A DNA stretch of 64,000 nt from CBDESM01 sp965205165 (GTDB lineage Bacteria > Chloroflexota > Dehalococcoidia > Bin125): positions 2,170,001 to 2,234,000 of the forward strand of contig OZ242037.1 in assembly GCA_965205165.1 (NCBI GenBank). The letters run 5' to 3'. Positions 36,064 through 45,131 of the stretch are shown piece by piece. Numbering within the stretch: position 1 is the stretch's first letter; each line of letters opens with the position of its first letter. Both the position numbers and the translations under genes were made by a program. The notes under the pieces were generated by a model. That model was not told the origin of the DNA. It saw only the letters and a list, made by a program, of their open reading frames with translations, and searched no databases.

Positions 36064-37269
36064 ATGACCGCCGCCGCCCCAGCCGCGCCCAGCCCGACGC
36101 CGCTACGCTACCGGCGCGGCTTCCGGCGGCTGCTGACCCAGGGCGCGTACGTGGCCGCGACCGCGGTGGTCGCGGCCTACGTGATCGCCTCGCTCGATCT
36201 GCGCGAGTTCGGCTTCGGCTTCCTCGCCGAGCCGGCCGGGTTCGCGGTCGGCAGCCAGTGGCTGACCGACGTGGACGGCGTGACCAACTCGCGCCTGACG
36301 ATGTACTTGGTCGGCGTCTGGACGACGATCCGCACGGTGATCGTGGCGATCGCCCTGTCGACCCTGGTCGGGGTGATCGTCGGGGTGGCGCGGCTGTCGC
36401 CGAACTGGCTGGTGGCGCGGCTGGCGATGCTGTTCGTGGAGGTGTTCCGCAACACGCCGCTGCTGGTGCAGGTGGTGATCTGGTACGCGATTCTGGGGGT
36501 GGCGGCGCCGCAGATCGGCAGCGTGATCAACATCGGCGACGCGTTCTTCATCTCGCAGCGGGGCGTGGCGATCCCGTGGCCGGTGCCGAGTTCCGGGCTG
36601 TGGGGGACGCCGGACTGGTTCGTGGCGGTCTGGGTGGGGGCGCTGGCGCTGGCGGGCTTGGCGGCGCTGCGGCTGCGGCGGCGGCTGCTGCAGCGGGAGC
36701 GGGAGACGGGGCAGCCGCTGAACGCGAACCGCAAGGCGCTGATGCTGTTCGCGGCGGCGGCGGCGATCTCGTTCCTGGCGCTGGGCGCGCCGGTCAGCAT
36801 CGACCGGCCGATCGTGGCGGACACGGGCTTCGCGCGGGACTACGCGGAGGGGATGACGGTGCGGCCGGAGTTCGCCTCGCTGGTGCTGGGGCTGACGATC
36901 TACACGGGGGCGTTCGTGGCGGAGATCGTGCGGGGCAGCATCCAGGCGCTGCCGGCGGGGCAGACGGAGGCGGCGAGCGCGATCGGGCTGAGCCGCTACC
37001 AGCGGCTGTCGCTGGTGATCCTGCCGCAGGCGCTGCGGCAGATGATCCCGTCGGTCACGAACCAGTACCTGAACGTGAACAAGAACTCGTCGCTGGCCTA
37101 CGCGGTGCTGTTCGACGATCTGTTCCGGATCGCGACGATCGTGCAGAACAAGGCGGGGCACGCGCTGGAGATGTTCTTCGTGATCATCATCACGTACATG
37201 ATCATCTCGTTCGCGATTTCGATCGTGATGAACGTGTTCAATGCGCGGGTGACCGCGCACGAGGTGTAG
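36064..37269 (+). CDS. aapQ: Polar amino acid ABC transporter permease (AapQ-like)
   Basis: 401 residues, the size of AapQ rather than the shorter HisQ type. RNTPLLVQVVIWY near the first third and the coupling motif region IQALPAGQTEAASAIGLSRYQRLSLVILPQALR (EAA loop) are diagnostic. About eight membrane spans with a large periplasmic insert (PQIGSVINIGDAFFISQRG) typical of AapQ. Start at ATG 36064; an in-frame ATG at 36031 lies within the leader. It forms the inner membrane pore with AapM, 12 bases downstream. Confidence 0.93.
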   Translation: MTAAAPAAPSPTPLRYRRGFRRLLTQGAYVAATAVVAAYVIASLDLREFGFGFLAEPAGFAVGSQWLTDVDGVTNSRLTMYLVGVWTTIRTVIVAIALSTLVGVIVGVARLSPNWLVARLAMLFVEVFRNTPLLVQVVIWYAILGVAAPQIGSVINIGDAFFISQRGVAIPWPVPSSGLWGTPDWFVAVWVGALALAGLAALRLRRRLLQRERETGQPLNANRKALMLFAAAAAISFLALGAPVSIDRPIVADTGFARDYAEGMTVRPEFASLVLGLTIYTGAFVAEIVRGSIQALPAGQTEAASAIGLSRYQRLSLVILPQALRQMIPSVTNQYLNVNKNSSLAYAVLFDDLFRIATIVQNKAGHALEMFFVIIITYMIISFAISIVMNVFNARVTAHEV

Positions 37270-37281
37270 GGGGCAGCCGCG

Positions 37282-38541
37282 ATGGCCGAGATGCCGGTCC
37301 AGCCGCCGCCCGCCGCGCCGGCGCCGGGGCAGCAGAAGATCGTGCTGCCGCCGCACCGCCAGCGCGCCCACCGCCCGTGGGGCGTGCGGGCGCGGGAGTG
37401 GGCGCACCGCAACCTGTTCCCGTCGCCGATGGGGACGGCGATGACGCTGGCGGCGGCGGCGGTGATGGCGCTGATCGCCGCGGGGGTGATCTGGTTCGTC
37501 TTCTTCGACGCCGATTGGGAGGTGATCACCGCCAACCGCTGGCTGCTGTTCGCGGGCGGGTACGACCACGACGAGGCGTGGCGGCTGTGGTTCTGCATGG
37601 CGCTGGTGTTCGCGCTGATCGGCGCGGCCTACGGGACTTGGTCGAACTTGGGCCGGCGGGATCACCTGTTCATCGCGCTGATCGGCGGGTTCGTGATCTT
37701 CCTGATGGCGCACGGCGGCGCGGCGCCGTGGTCGTCGATCTGGTTCCTGGCCGCGGTGGGGGCGCTGTACGCGGCCTACGCGGCGACGCGGCGGCTGCCG
37801 CGGGACGATTCGCGCGGGCGGCAGATGCACGTGCGGATCGTCGGGTCGCTGCTGGCGCTGTCGCTGCCGATCGCGCTGATGGTGCTGCTGATCGGGAGCG
37901 GGACGCGGGCGGACGACTTGGACGGGTTCGTGCTGAACCTGGTGCTGGCGCCGGTCGGGATCGTGGGCGGGCTGCTGGTGGGGATTCCGCTGGCGCTGGG
38001 GCGCAACTCGAAGATGCGGGCGATCTCGTGGACTTGCACGGCCTACATCGAGATCATCCGCGGGGCGCCGCTGCTGGGCTGGCTGTTCGTGGCGCTGTTC
38101 ATCTTGGGGGACGTGATCGGGGGCAGCCTGCTGGTGCGGGTGATGGTGACGTTGGCGGTGTTCACGGGGGCGTACATGGCGGAGTACATCCGCGGGGGTT
38201 TGCAGGCGCTGCCGCGGGGGCAGCACGAGGCGGCGCGGGCGGTGGGGCTGACGCCGCTGCAGGCGACGCGGATGATCACGCTGCCGCAGGCGCTGCGGAT
38301 TTCGATCCCGCCGATGGTGGGGCAGGCGATCGCGATTTGGAAGGACACGACGCTGGTGACGGTGATCCTGCCGCTGCGGGAGCTGAAGGGGAACGCGGAT
38401 TCGGCGATCGCGCAGCTGGAGTTCACGCCGGACCGGATCGAGGCCTACGTGTTCGTGGCGGTGATCTTCTGGGTGGTGTCGTTCATGATGTCGCGCATCT
38501 CGCAGCGCACGGAGCGGGCGCTCGGCGTCGGCGAGCGCTAG
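37282..38541 (+). CDS. aapM: Polar amino acid ABC transporter permease (AapM-like)
   Basis: A 419-residue partner of AapQ. The N-terminal Pro/Ala-rich cytosolic stretch is followed by about eight spans; IIRGAPLLGWLFVALF and the EAA loop GLQALPRGQHEAARAVGLTP ... ITLPQALR mark the transporter fold. DDFDGF-like loop positions read LDGFVLNLVLAPVG. It is followed by the ATPase gene 22 bases later, completing an AapQMP order. Confidence 0.92.
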   Translation: MAEMPVQPPPAAPAPGQQKIVLPPHRQRAHRPWGVRAREWAHRNLFPSPMGTAMTLAAAAVMALIAAGVIWFVFFDADWEVITANRWLLFAGGYDHDEAWRLWFCMALVFALIGAAYGTWSNLGRRDHLFIALIGGFVIFLMAHGGAAPWSSIWFLAAVGALYAAYAATRRLPRDDSRGRQMHVRIVGSLLALSLPIALMVLLIGSGTRADDLDGFVLNLVLAPVGIVGGLLVGIPLALGRNSKMRAISWTCTAYIEIIRGAPLLGWLFVALFILGDVIGGSLLVRVMVTLAVFTGAYMAEYIRGGLQALPRGQHEAARAVGLTPLQATRMITLPQALRISIPPMVGQAIAIWKDTTLVTVILPLRELKGNADSAIAQLEFTPDRIEAYVFVAVIFWVVSFMMSRISQRTERALGVGER

Positions 38542-38563
38542 CATCGGATGGAACGGAGCGGGC

Positions 38564-39394
<831 letters not shown>

Positions 39395-39398
39395 CGCC

Positions 39399-40127
39399 AT
39401 GAGCGACGCAGCGGGACTCGGCGGGGTGAAGGCGCTGGCCTTCGACGTGTTCGGGACGGTCGTGGACTGGCGCGGCTCGGTGATCGCGGAACTGGAGGCG
39501 TTCGGCGCGCGGCTGGGGGTCGAGGCCGATTGGACGGCGACGGCCGACCGCTGGCGGCGCGAGGGCTACGCGGGCGGGATGCAGCTGGTGCGCGACGGCC
39601 AGCTGCCGTTCATGACGGCGGACGCGCTGCACCGGCGGATGCTGGACATCATCTTGGAGGACTTGGGGATCGCCGCGCCGGAGGCGGACGCGGCGATGCT
39701 GAACCGGGCCTGGCACCGGCTGCACGGCTGGCCGGATTCATCGGCGGGGCTGGCTCGGCTGCGCCGGCGCTTCATCATCTCGACGCTGTCGAACGGGAAC
39801 GTGGCGCTGCTGGTGAACATGGCGAAGTTCGCGGAGCTGCCGTGGGACTGCGTGCTGTCGGCGGAGCTGACGGGCGCGTTCAAGCCGGATCCGCAGTGCT
39901 ACCAGCGGGCGGCGGAGCTGCTCGGGCTGGAGCCGGGCGAGGTGATGATGGTGGCCGCGCACGAGGGCGACCTGCGCGCGGCGGCCGGGGTCGGCATGCA
40001 GACCGCGCTGGTGCCGCGCTTGCAGGAGTGGGGGCCGTCGTCGGAGGTGCCCGACCTGTCGCGGGCCGACGAGTTCACGGTGGTCGCGGCGGACTTCCAC
40101 CACTTGGCGGAAGAGCTGGGCTGCTGA
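39399..40127 (+). CDS. Type II haloacid dehalogenase (HAD superfamily)
   Basis: A 242-residue protein. LAFDVFGTVVDWRGS carries the nucleophilic Asp, ISTLSNGNVALL the second motif, GAFKPDPQCYQRA the Lys, and MMVAAHEGDLRAAAGVG the late acidic motif (AHEGDL, where AHNxDL is usual). This is the L-2-haloacid dehalogenase pattern, though many members act on other compounds. It begins four bases after aapP, so it is probably translated from the same message. Confidence 0.88.
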   Translation: MSDAAGLGGVKALAFDVFGTVVDWRGSVIAELEAFGARLGVEADWTATADRWRREGYAGGMQLVRDGQLPFMTADALHRRMLDIILEDLGIAAPEADAAMLNRAWHRLHGWPDSSAGLARLRRRFIISTLSNGNVALLVNMAKFAELPWDCVLSAELTGAFKPDPQCYQRAAELLGLEPGEVMMVAAHEGDLRAAAGVGMQTALVPRLQEWGPSSEVPDLSRADEFTVVAADFHHLAEELGC

Positions 40128-40148
40128 GGCGATCGCCGGGGCCGGGAC

Positions 40149-40928
40149 TCAGCGCGAGGGGCCGCGGACGGTGACGCCTCCGTCGACGGGCAGGATCACG
40201 CCGGTCACGTACTTGGCTTCGTCGGAGGCGAGGTAGACGGCGGCCCAGGCGATGTCCCAGGGCTCGCCCTCGACCTGCAGCAGAGATGCCATGCGGCGGC
40301 GCTCGCGCAGCTCGTCCGACATGCCGGCGGCGTAGACCATCGGCGTGTAGACGGGGCCGGGCATGATGCAGTTGGCGCGGATGCCGTCGGGCCCGTGGTC
40401 GACGGCGAGCGCTTGGGTGAGCGTGGCGACCGCGCCCTTGCTGACGCTGTAGGCGGTGAGGCCGCGCGGTCGCAGGGCGGCGATCGAGGAGACGTTGACG
40501 ATCGCGCCGCCGCCGGAGTCGCGCATTGCGGGGACGGCGGCCTTGGCCGCGAGCATCATGCTGGTCACGTTGACGCGCATGACCTCGTCCCACTCCTCCT
40601 CCGAGACCTGCTCGACGGTGCCGCGGCTGCCGATGCCGACGTTGTTGTGCAGCACGTCGAGCCTGCCGAAGCGCTGCACCGCGGCCGCAGCCATCGCTTG
40701 GCAGTCCTCCGCCGACGTCACGTCGGCCGCGAGCACCTCGGCTTCGAGCCCGTCCTCGCGGATCAGTTCGCGCGTGGCCAGCGCCGCGCCCTCGTCGCGG
40801 TCGACGAGCAGCACGTCCGCGCCCTCGCGGGCGAAGAGGATCGCCGTCGCCCGCCCGTTGCCGATGCCCGGCGCGCGCGAGCCCGCCCCGGTCACGATCG
40901 CCGTCTTGCCCGCCAGTCGTCCGGCCAT
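40149..40928 (-). CDS. Short-chain dehydrogenase/reductase
   Basis: A 259-residue Rossmann-fold oxidoreductase. TGAGSRAPGIGNGRATAIL is the nucleotide loop, VDRDEGAAL the acidic residue favouring NAD, LHNNVGIGSRG the NAG-like motif, and VSSIAAL with YSVSKGAVATL (Tyr-x3-Lys) the catalytic set. Substrate is unknown. The gene faces the dehalogenase gene tail to tail over 21 bases, with a GGCGATCGCC palindrome between them. Confidence 0.93.
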   Translation of the reverse strand: MAGRLAGKTAIVTGAGSRAPGIGNGRATAILFAREGADVLLVDRDEGAALATRELIREDGLEAEVLAADVTSAEDCQAMAAAAVQRFGRLDVLHNNVGIGSRGTVEQVSEEEWDEVMRVNVTSMMLAAKAAVPAMRDSGGGAIVNVSSIAALRPRGLTAYSVSKGAVATLTQALAVDHGPDGIRANCIMPGPVYTPMVYAAGMSDELRERRRMASLLQVEGEPWDIAWAAVYLASDEAKYVTGVILPVDGGVTVRGPSR

Positions 40929-40976
40929 GCCGATCCCTCCATTCGCTGATCAGTCCGTTCAGTCCGATCCGTCCGC

Positions 40977-42239
40977 TCAGTCTGCCAAATCGGGCGGGCC
41001 GGCGGCGCGGTGGGCGCGCAGCCAGAGGAGCAGCGCGGCCGCTCCCGCCGCGGCGAAGATCAGCGCGAGCGCGAAGAAGATCAGGCGCAGCGGGTGCAGA
41101 TCGACCTGCCAGCCGAAGATCGGCAGGGCGAAGAGCATGATCGTGGTCCAGCCCATGTGGTTGAGCGAGAGCATCGTCGCCCGCTGGCGCGAGGGCACGC
41201 GGCGGTTGAGGTAGCCCTCGACCAGCGGCGCGACCGCGCCTTGCATCAGGCCGCCGGCCACGAACGCGGCCATCGCGGCGAGGTGATCGGCGAAGGCGAG
41301 CGCGATGAAGATGGCGACGACCAGCACCGGCATCCCGCCGAGCGAGCCGAACTCGCCCATCCGCCGCGCCCACCAGAACGCGCCCAGCGCGCCGACGATG
41401 GCGGCCAGCCTGACCGGCGTCTGCAGCACGGTGAAGAGGGTGTCGATGTCCACGCCCTGCGAGATCAGGAACGGCTGCATCAAGTAGGCCTCGAAGACGC
41501 GGGCGCTGAGGATCAGGGCGGCGACGATCAGGAGGTAGCGGATCTCGCGGCGGGCCCAGGCGAGGGCGAGCGTCTGCCGCAGCAGGCGGACGTACTCCGC
41601 GCCGCGGGCCGCGCCCGACGCGCCCCTCGGCGGCTCGCGGAAGAGGAAGGTGATCGCGAGGGCGACCACGACGGGGCAGATGCCGAGCGCGACGACGCCG
41701 CGCATGCCGATCAGCCCGGCCAGGGCGCCCGCGGCCAGGGTCGCGGTGACCTGCGCCGTCGCGCGCATCGCGAAGACGCGCCCGGCCCGCAGCTCGAACT
41801 CGCGCGAGCGGCCCAGCGCCTGCAGGGAGTCGTGCAGGAAGGCGCTGTCGGCCCCTGAGATCGAGGCGAAGCCGAAGCCCCAGGTCAGCCACGCGGCGGC
41901 CGCCCACCAGACGCTCTGCGAGAGCGCCAGCACGGCGAAGAAGAGGATGAACAGCAGGCAGGCGGCGCGGATCGTGCGCACCCGCCCGAAGCGGTCCGCC
42001 AGCGCGCCGATCGGCGCCTGCCCGAACGCAGCCAGGACGTAGAACATCGGCGCGATCGCGCCGATCTCCAGGAAGCTCAGCCCCACCTCTTCGGTGAGGT
42101 AGACGACCCAGAGAGCGAGCCAGGGCTGGAGGTCGAAGAAGAAGTAGAAGAACGGGTACGCGCGCAGGTTGCGCCGCAGCGCGCGGCCCGACCGCTGGAG
42201 CGATTGGACGGTCTCGAGGGGCGGGTCGAAGCGGCTCAA
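40977..42239 (-). CDS. MFS transporter
   Basis: A 420-residue protein of about twelve spans. APIGALADRFGRVRTIRA is the MFS motif A in the loop between helices 2 and 3, and GADSAFLHDSLQALGRSREF resembles a common loop of the drug/metabolite MFS branch. The central cytosolic loop (FREPPRGASGAARGAEY) separates the halves. Substrate is unknown. It is transcribed toward the SDR gene, 48 bases upstream of it, so the two may form one unit. Confidence 0.87.
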   Translation of the reverse strand: MSRFDPPLETVQSLQRSGRALRRNLRAYPFFYFFFDLQPWLALWVVYLTEEVGLSFLEIGAIAPMFYVLAAFGQAPIGALADRFGRVRTIRAACLLFILFFAVLALSQSVWWAAAAWLTWGFGFASISGADSAFLHDSLQALGRSREFELRAGRVFAMRATAQVTATLAAGALAGLIGMRGVVALGICPVVVALAITFLFREPPRGASGAARGAEYVRLLRQTLALAWARREIRYLLIVAALILSARVFEAYLMQPFLISQGVDIDTLFTVLQTPVRLAAIVGALGAFWWARRMGEFGSLGGMPVLVVAIFIALAFADHLAAMAAFVAGGLMQGAVAPLVEGYLNRRVPSRQRATMLSLNHMGWTTIMLFALPIFGWQVDLHPLRLIFFALALIFAAAGAAALLLWLRAHRAAGPPDLAD

Positions 42240-42305
42240 CGCGGGTAGAGGGTAACCGCGCGGCAGCGGCTAGACTTGCGCCGAACCACGGATGGGAGCA
42301 GCGCC

Positions 42306-43085
42306 ATGGCACACGAGCAGATCATCGCCGAAACCAGCGGCCGCGTCGGCGTGATCCGGCTGAACCGGCCGGAGAAGCTGAACGCCTGGACGTCGACGAT
42401 GGCGACGGAGATGTCGGACCAGATCAAGGCCTGGAACGCGGATGACGGGATCGGCGCGATCCTGATCGTCGGCGAGGGCCGCGCCTTCTGCGCCGGGGCC
42501 GACCTGCAGGGCTTCAACCAGCGGTTGGAGACGGACGTGCGGGCGCGCGGCGCGGCCGGCGAGGTGAACTGGACCAACCTGATCCGCGGCTCGAAGCCGG
42601 TCGTGGTCGGCATCCACGGCTACGCGGTCGGCGTGGGCCTGACGCTGGCGCTGCCGGCCGATGCGCGGTTCGCGGCGGAGGACGCGAAGCTCTCGATCCG
42701 CTTCGTCAAGGTAGGGCTGGTGCCCGAGCTCGGCTCGACGCGGCTGCTGGGCCAGCTGGTCGGCCTCGGCAACGCGACCGACATGTGCCTGAGCGGCCGG
42801 ATGGTCGGAGCCGAGGAGGCGCACCGGATCGGCCTGGTGCAGGCGGTCGTGCCGCAGGAGCAGCTGTTCGAGACCGCGCTGGCGAAGGCGCGCGAATACG
42901 CGGACAACCCGACGCCGGTGGTGCGGCAGATCAAGGGCCTGCTGGAGCGCAACACGGTCGAGGGCGATCTCGACGTGGTGATGGAGCGCGAGGGTGCCGC
43001 CGACCGCGAATGCCGCCGCCTCCCCAGCCACCGCGAAGCCGTCACCGCCTTCCTCGAAAAGCGCCAGCCCGTCTTCAACCAGTAG
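42306..43085 (+). CDS. Enoyl-CoA hydratase/isomerase family protein
   Basis: A 259-residue crotonase-fold protein: VIRLNRPEKLNAWTS, GRAFCAGADLQGFN and GYAVGVGLTLALPADARFA are the CoA-binding and oxyanion loops, and VKVGLVPELGSTRLL includes a Glu at the usual catalytic position. GGGAG ahead of ATG 42306 supports the start. Hydration of an enoyl-CoA is likely but not proven. It is divergent from the MFS gene. Confidence 0.9.
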   Translation: MAHEQIIAETSGRVGVIRLNRPEKLNAWTSTMATEMSDQIKAWNADDGIGAILIVGEGRAFCAGADLQGFNQRLETDVRARGAAGEVNWTNLIRGSKPVVVGIHGYAVGVGLTLALPADARFAAEDAKLSIRFVKVGLVPELGSTRLLGQLVGLGNATDMCLSGRMVGAEEAHRIGLVQAVVPQEQLFETALAKAREYADNPTPVVRQIKGLLERNTVEGDLDVVMEREGAADRECRRLPSHREAVTAFLEKRQPVFNQ

Positions 43086-43123
43086 GGGGCGGGCGCTTCC
43101 GCAGGCTCGCGGCCGGCCGGTTT

Positions 43124-43151
43124 CCGCGGGCGGCGCTCAGGCCGCCCGCGG
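43124..43151. terminator. Bidirectional hairpin between convergent genes
   Basis: Perfect 11-base arms CCGCGGGCGGC and GCCGCCCGCGG with loop GCTCAG. The methylase stop codon lies in the loop, and the enoyl-CoA hydratase gene ends 38 bases before it. Neither side has a U-run. Confidence 0.6.
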
Positions 43152-44087
43152 CGACTCCTTGCGCGCCGGCGCGGTGAAGACCGGGCGGGGGGTGATGATT
43201 AGTTCGGGGATGCGGTGGTGGTGGGTGTTCTTCATTTGGACAGTGACGGCTTGGAAGGCGTGCTTGCGGACGAGGGCGAGGACTTCGTCGGCAGCGTCGT
43301 AGGTGAGGAGGAAGTCGAGGCCGCGGTCGTGGAGGAGTTCGAAGAGGCGGCGGTGGTCGATTTCGTTGTGCGCGTAGAGGCGGCGGCCGGCGCGCTTGCC
43401 GCCGGCGTTGTAGGGCGGGTCGACGAACGCGGCTGTCCCCGTGTCGGCGGTTTCGAGTTCGGCGAGGCCGTCGCCGTGGCGGAATTCGATCCGGGCGGCG
43501 TGGCGCTCGATCTCACGGAGGCGGCGGCAGATGGTGGCGGGGTACCAGCGGGAGGCGAGGCCCTTGCCGTTTTCGCCATCGCGGGCGAGGGAGGCGCCGG
43601 GCGCGAGGATGCCGCCGCGGCGGGTGCGGTTGAGCACGAGGGTGCGGAAGCCGCGTTCAAGCGGCGCTTCCGGGGCGGATTGGGCGAGGGACTCGACGGC
43701 GCCGCGGTCGGGCTCGAACGCTGTGATGCGACGGCGGAGTTCGGGGCCGTGTTCGAGCGCCGCGTGCCAGAAGGCGGCGACGTCGGGATCGAGTTCGACC
43801 ATGCGGCAGCGTTGGACGAGGCCTTCCATGACGGCGGTGAGGGAGGCGATGCCGCCGCCGGCGAAGGGTTCGAGCAGCAGGGGCGGGGGCGCGTCGAGGC
43901 GTTCGAGCCAGGCGCGGATGTGGGGGATCAGCCAGGTCTTGCCGCCGGGGTAGCGGAGCGGGCTGCGCTGGGGCACGGAGGCGACGTTGACGGCGGCGAT
44001 CGGCGATTCGGACACGAGGGCCAAGTGCGCGGGGCGCGGGAGGTCGAGGCGGGGCTGGCGTCCTGCCGGCGCGGTCGTTTCGGCCAC
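43137..44087 (-). CDS. DNA adenine methylase (Dam/D12 class)
   Basis: A 316-residue N6-adenine methyltransferase of alpha (D12) order. RYPGGKTWLIPHI and LEPFAGGGIASL (residues about 75-79) bind AdoMet, MVELDPDVAAFW is motif II, and FVDPPYN (DPPY at 223-226) is catalytic motif IV. NRTRRGGILAPGA and WYPATICRRL are typical of the class. GTG 44087 follows GAAGGGCGG; the longer open frame upstream is antisense to a secreted protein gene. No restriction partner or mismatch-repair gene adjoins, so it is an orphan methylase. Recognition site unknown. Confidence 0.88.
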   Translation of the reverse strand: MAETTAPAGRQPRLDLPRPAHLALVSESPIAAVNVASVPQRSPLRYPGGKTWLIPHIRAWLERLDAPPPLLLEPFAGGGIASLTAVMEGLVQRCRMVELDPDVAAFWHAALEHGPELRRRITAFEPDRGAVESLAQSAPEAPLERGFRTLVLNRTRRGGILAPGASLARDGENGKGLASRWYPATICRRLREIERHAARIEFRHGDGLAELETADTGTAAFVDPPYNAGGKRAGRRLYAHNEIDHRRLFELLHDRGLDFLLTYDAADEVLALVRKHAFQAVTVQMKNTHHHRIPELIITPRPVFTAPARKESPRAA

Positions 44088-44155
44088 TGATCCGCCCTTC
44101 GAGCGGCCGAGTGTAGTCGGGAGCGGCCGGCGGCGGAGGCCGTCGATTTGCGCCG

Positions 44156-44180
44156 TCCCGATACAATGAACATATCGGGA
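44156..44180 (+). promoter_or_regulatory. Inverted repeat upstream of the secreted protein gene
   Basis: TCCCGATA at 44156-44163 and TATCGGGA at 44173-44180 are perfect arms around nine bases. TACAAT inside it (44162-44167) resembles a -10 element, though no -35 was found at the right spacing. It could be an operator overlapping a promoter. Confidence 0.45.
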
Positions 44181-44204
44181 GCGGCGGATCGAAAGGGCGA
44201 TTCG

Positions 44205-44963
44205 ATGACGCGATGGGCAGGCGCTGGCGCGGCGGACGGGTGGATCGGCAAGCTTCTGATGGGACTGCTGTTGGCCGTCGCCGCGTCGCTGGCGCTGGCG
44301 GCGGCGGTGGGCGCGCAGGCGCCGCCGGACGACGGGGATTCCGGCACTGGCACCGGCACGAGCCAAGGCACGAGCGGCGGGGACAACGGCGACGGCGATA
44401 CCGGTGATGGCGGTACGGGCGATGACGGGGACGACGGGGATTCCGGCGACGATGATCCGGTTGATCCGGCCGAGGCGGCGATTGCAGAGTGCGCGAGGCG
44501 ATACGGCGGCTACAACGAGGGCTATCCAGAGCAGATCTGCCGCTACCCGGGCATCCGCTTCGGGAAGACGAGGACGACCTGCGTGGTGAACATGGTCTAC
44601 AGCAAGCACGCGACCGGCCAGACCCGTCATTTCAACGGGGGCTTGTGGATCATGACCGAGCGGGTCGAGGATTACCTGTGCACCACCCGCTGGCGGCTGT
44701 ACGCGAACCCGAGCCCGATTCCCGATGACGATCTGATCAGGCCGACCCCGCCGGAAGTCGGGGTGACGATCAAGTACCGCATCAGGCAATGGGAGTTGAC
44801 CAGCGGGGGCCGGGTCTACTCGCAGGAAACCCATCGCGAGCGCGTGCTGGATGATGATGACGACGATTCATCGTCCAGCGGATCTGGCTCCGGCTCGGGG
44901 GGCTCAGGCTCCGGCGGCTCCGGATCGGGCAGCGGCGGATCGGGCTCCGGGTCCGGCAGCTGA
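44205..44963 (+). CDS. Secreted Cys-containing protein with acidic linker and Ser/Gly tail
   Basis: A 252-residue protein of unknown family. Signal peptide LLLAVAASLALAAAVGAQA, then a Gly/Asp/Thr-rich low-complexity linker of about 50 residues, a compact middle domain with four cysteines (ECARRYGGYNEG, EQICRYPGIRF, TTCVVNMVYSK, YLCTTRWRLY) and an Asp run followed by an SGSGSGG-type tail of about 35 residues. The tail looks like a flexible spacer or attachment region. AAAGGG before ATG 44205 supports the start; ATG 44166 is in frame but lies inside an inverted repeat. Function unknown. Confidence 0.65.
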   Translation: MTRWAGAGAADGWIGKLLMGLLLAVAASLALAAAVGAQAPPDDGDSGTGTGTSQGTSGGDNGDGDTGDGGTGDDGDDGDSGDDDPVDPAEAAIAECARRYGGYNEGYPEQICRYPGIRFGKTRTTCVVNMVYSKHATGQTRHFNGGLWIMTERVEDYLCTTRWRLYANPSPIPDDDLIRPTPPEVGVTIKYRIRQWELTSGGRVYSQETHRERVLDDDDDDSSSSGSGSGSGGSGSGGSGSGSGGSGSGSGS

Positions 44964-45113
44964 GCGTCGCGTCGGCAATCGAGGCGGCGACGAACGCCTG
45001 CGACGCTCCAGCAGATCGACTCTCGGGATTCGTCGTGCCGCTGGCGGTGATGAGCCGACGGCGCGGCTGCCGCTGAGGCAGTCCGCGATGGGCACCCTCG
45101 AAGAAGGCTGACT

Positions 45114-45131
45114 CGCCGGCCTCAGCCGGCG
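45114..45131. terminator. Small hairpin between convergent genes
   Basis: Arms CGCCGGC and GCCGGCG with loop CTCA; overlaps the stop codon of the amidohydrolase at 45122. The gene-free stretch 44964-45121 holds nothing else that was recognised. Confidence 0.4.

Noticed and set aside
40129..40138. GGCGATCGCC palindrome between the dehalogenase and SDR genes considered as an operator
   Set aside because: A short GC-rich palindrome expected by chance here, between convergent genes where no promoter is needed.
40075..42312. A 745-codon minus-strand frame overlapping the SDR and MFS genes
   Set aside because: It is a different frame of the same strand, and the recognised SDR and MFS motifs lie in other frames.
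44148..44167. TTGCGC plus TACAAT considered as a full promoter for the secreted protein
   Set aside because: The spacer is only eight bases, far too short for sigma70.
44880..44960. Ser/Gly-rich tail DNA considered as a tandem repeat or CRISPR-like array
   Set aside because: The units are irregular short TCC/GGC/GGA codon mixtures with no spacers; it is low-complexity coding sequence.
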